Below are positions 4,701 through 5,017 of a stretch of DNA of 5,017 bases, in pieces. Numbering within the stretch: position 1 is the first letter of the stretch; every line of letters begins with the position of its first letter. Position numbers and translations under genes: made by a program. The notes beneath the pieces are model-generated. The model saw nothing but the letters and a program-made list of their open reading frames with translations, had not been told where the DNA came from and did no database searches. The stretch is from positions 1 through 5,017 of the forward strand of contig JBGOTP010000371.1 of assembly GCA_041476545.1 (NCBI GenBank), read 5' to 3'. This DNA comes from JBGOTP01 sp041476545. GTDB taxonomy: Bacteria; Acidobacteriota; Vicinamibacteria; Vicinamibacterales; CAVVIG01.

Positions 4701-5017
4701 CTATTCAGAACGGCGTTCGCCGAGGACGAGCACGGAGTTGTGTCCCCCGTAAGGCGCGGGTTCAACATCCGCGTTCAGTGGATCGTTGAGCCAGGATCCG
4801 TCTACGACATACCGGTAACGATAGCGCCCGGGTTCCAGCTTCAACACTCTCGTCCAGACCGGGCCCGCAGGTTCCATCTCGCTGCCGTCCGCGGTCCAGC
4901 CGTTGAAATCGCCCACGAGCTGGACACGCTGCGCATCGGGCGCCGCGAGCGCGAAGACAACACCGTCCGGAGTTGGCCGGGGCGCCGATGGACCGCCGAG
5001 ATCCGCGTGGCCGTTCG
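4701..5017 (-). CDS. Protein with C-terminal glycogen-binding (CBM48/AMPK1-CBM type) domain, 5' end outside window
   Basis: The frame is open from the window edge, and the final 104 or so residues are visible. They form an isoamylase-N/AMPK-beta-type carbohydrate-binding domain. PDGVVFALAAPDAQRVQLV leads into the hallmark GDFNGW, followed by GPVWTRVLKLEPGRYRYRYV, then VDGSWLNDPLNAD and the closing HNSVLVLG. Such domains bind alpha-1,4-glucans or act as immunoglobulin-like modules. In environmental bacteria they are often at the C-terminus of small proteins with an N-terminal membrane or anti-sigma-like part, which cannot be checked here. An internal GTG at 4916 is not the start, because conserved domain sequence lies upstream of it. 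The stop (TAG at 4703-4701) is 9 nt from the next gene. No catalytic domain is visible. Confidence 0.85.
   Translation of the reverse strand, partial: NGHADLGGPSAPRPTPDGVVFALAAPDAQRVQLVGDFNGWTADGSEMEPAGPVWTRVLKLEPGRYRYRYVVDGSWLNDPLNADVEPAPYGGHNSVLVLGERRSE

Overview
Every gene supported here lies on the minus strand, so transcription runs from high to low coordinates. The DNA is GC-rich. The mix of genes (gltX, tRNA-Gln, a KGG-motif stress protein, a CBM48 protein, and a small winged-helix protein with an EYLEMPGL-like core) is most reminiscent of an environmental high-GC bacterium such as an acidobacterium (Vicinamibacteria-like). That placement is a low-confidence inference from protein style, not a search result.

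Reading in the direction of transcription, positions 5017-3740 hold three closely packed genes. They are the 3' part of a protein ending in a glycogen-binding CBM48/AMPK-type domain (runs off the window), a conserved hypothetical protein with a PD-(D/E)XK-nuclease-like core but an atypical active-site motif, and an 83-residue winged-helix-like protein starting at GTG. Gaps of 9 and 22 nt suggest one operon. It may read into gltX (glutamyl-tRNA synthetase, 3702-2242), which starts 37 nt later and has no visible Shine-Dalgarno sequence of its own.

After gltX come a 97-residue KGG-motif protein (2089-1796; GTG start behind a near-perfect AAGGAGG) and tRNA-Gln(CUG) (1700-1627, CCA encoded). The tRNA has its own promoter, with TTGACC and TATAAT boxes 19 bp apart, an imperfect dyad in the spacer and a GC-rich discriminator. 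GluRS and tRNA-Gln could meet functionally if this organism makes Gln-tRNA by the transamidation route, but this cannot be settled from the window.

Beyond the 3' end of the tRNA the character changes to accessory DNA. There is a less GC-rich gene for the N-terminal half of an AspBHI/MspJI-like modification-dependent restriction endonuclease (1448-711). It is cut at a CTAG site by an IS5-family (IS427-group-like) insertion sequence that fills positions 732-1 and continues past the window edge. The transposase is split into two frames joined by a classic A_AAG_GGG slippery heptamer. The main story at this end is a defence gene broken by an IS next to a tRNA gene.

No CRISPR array, rRNA or convincing rho-independent terminator was seen. 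The intergenic stretches (1449-1626, 1701-1795, 2090-2241) are all under 300 bases.
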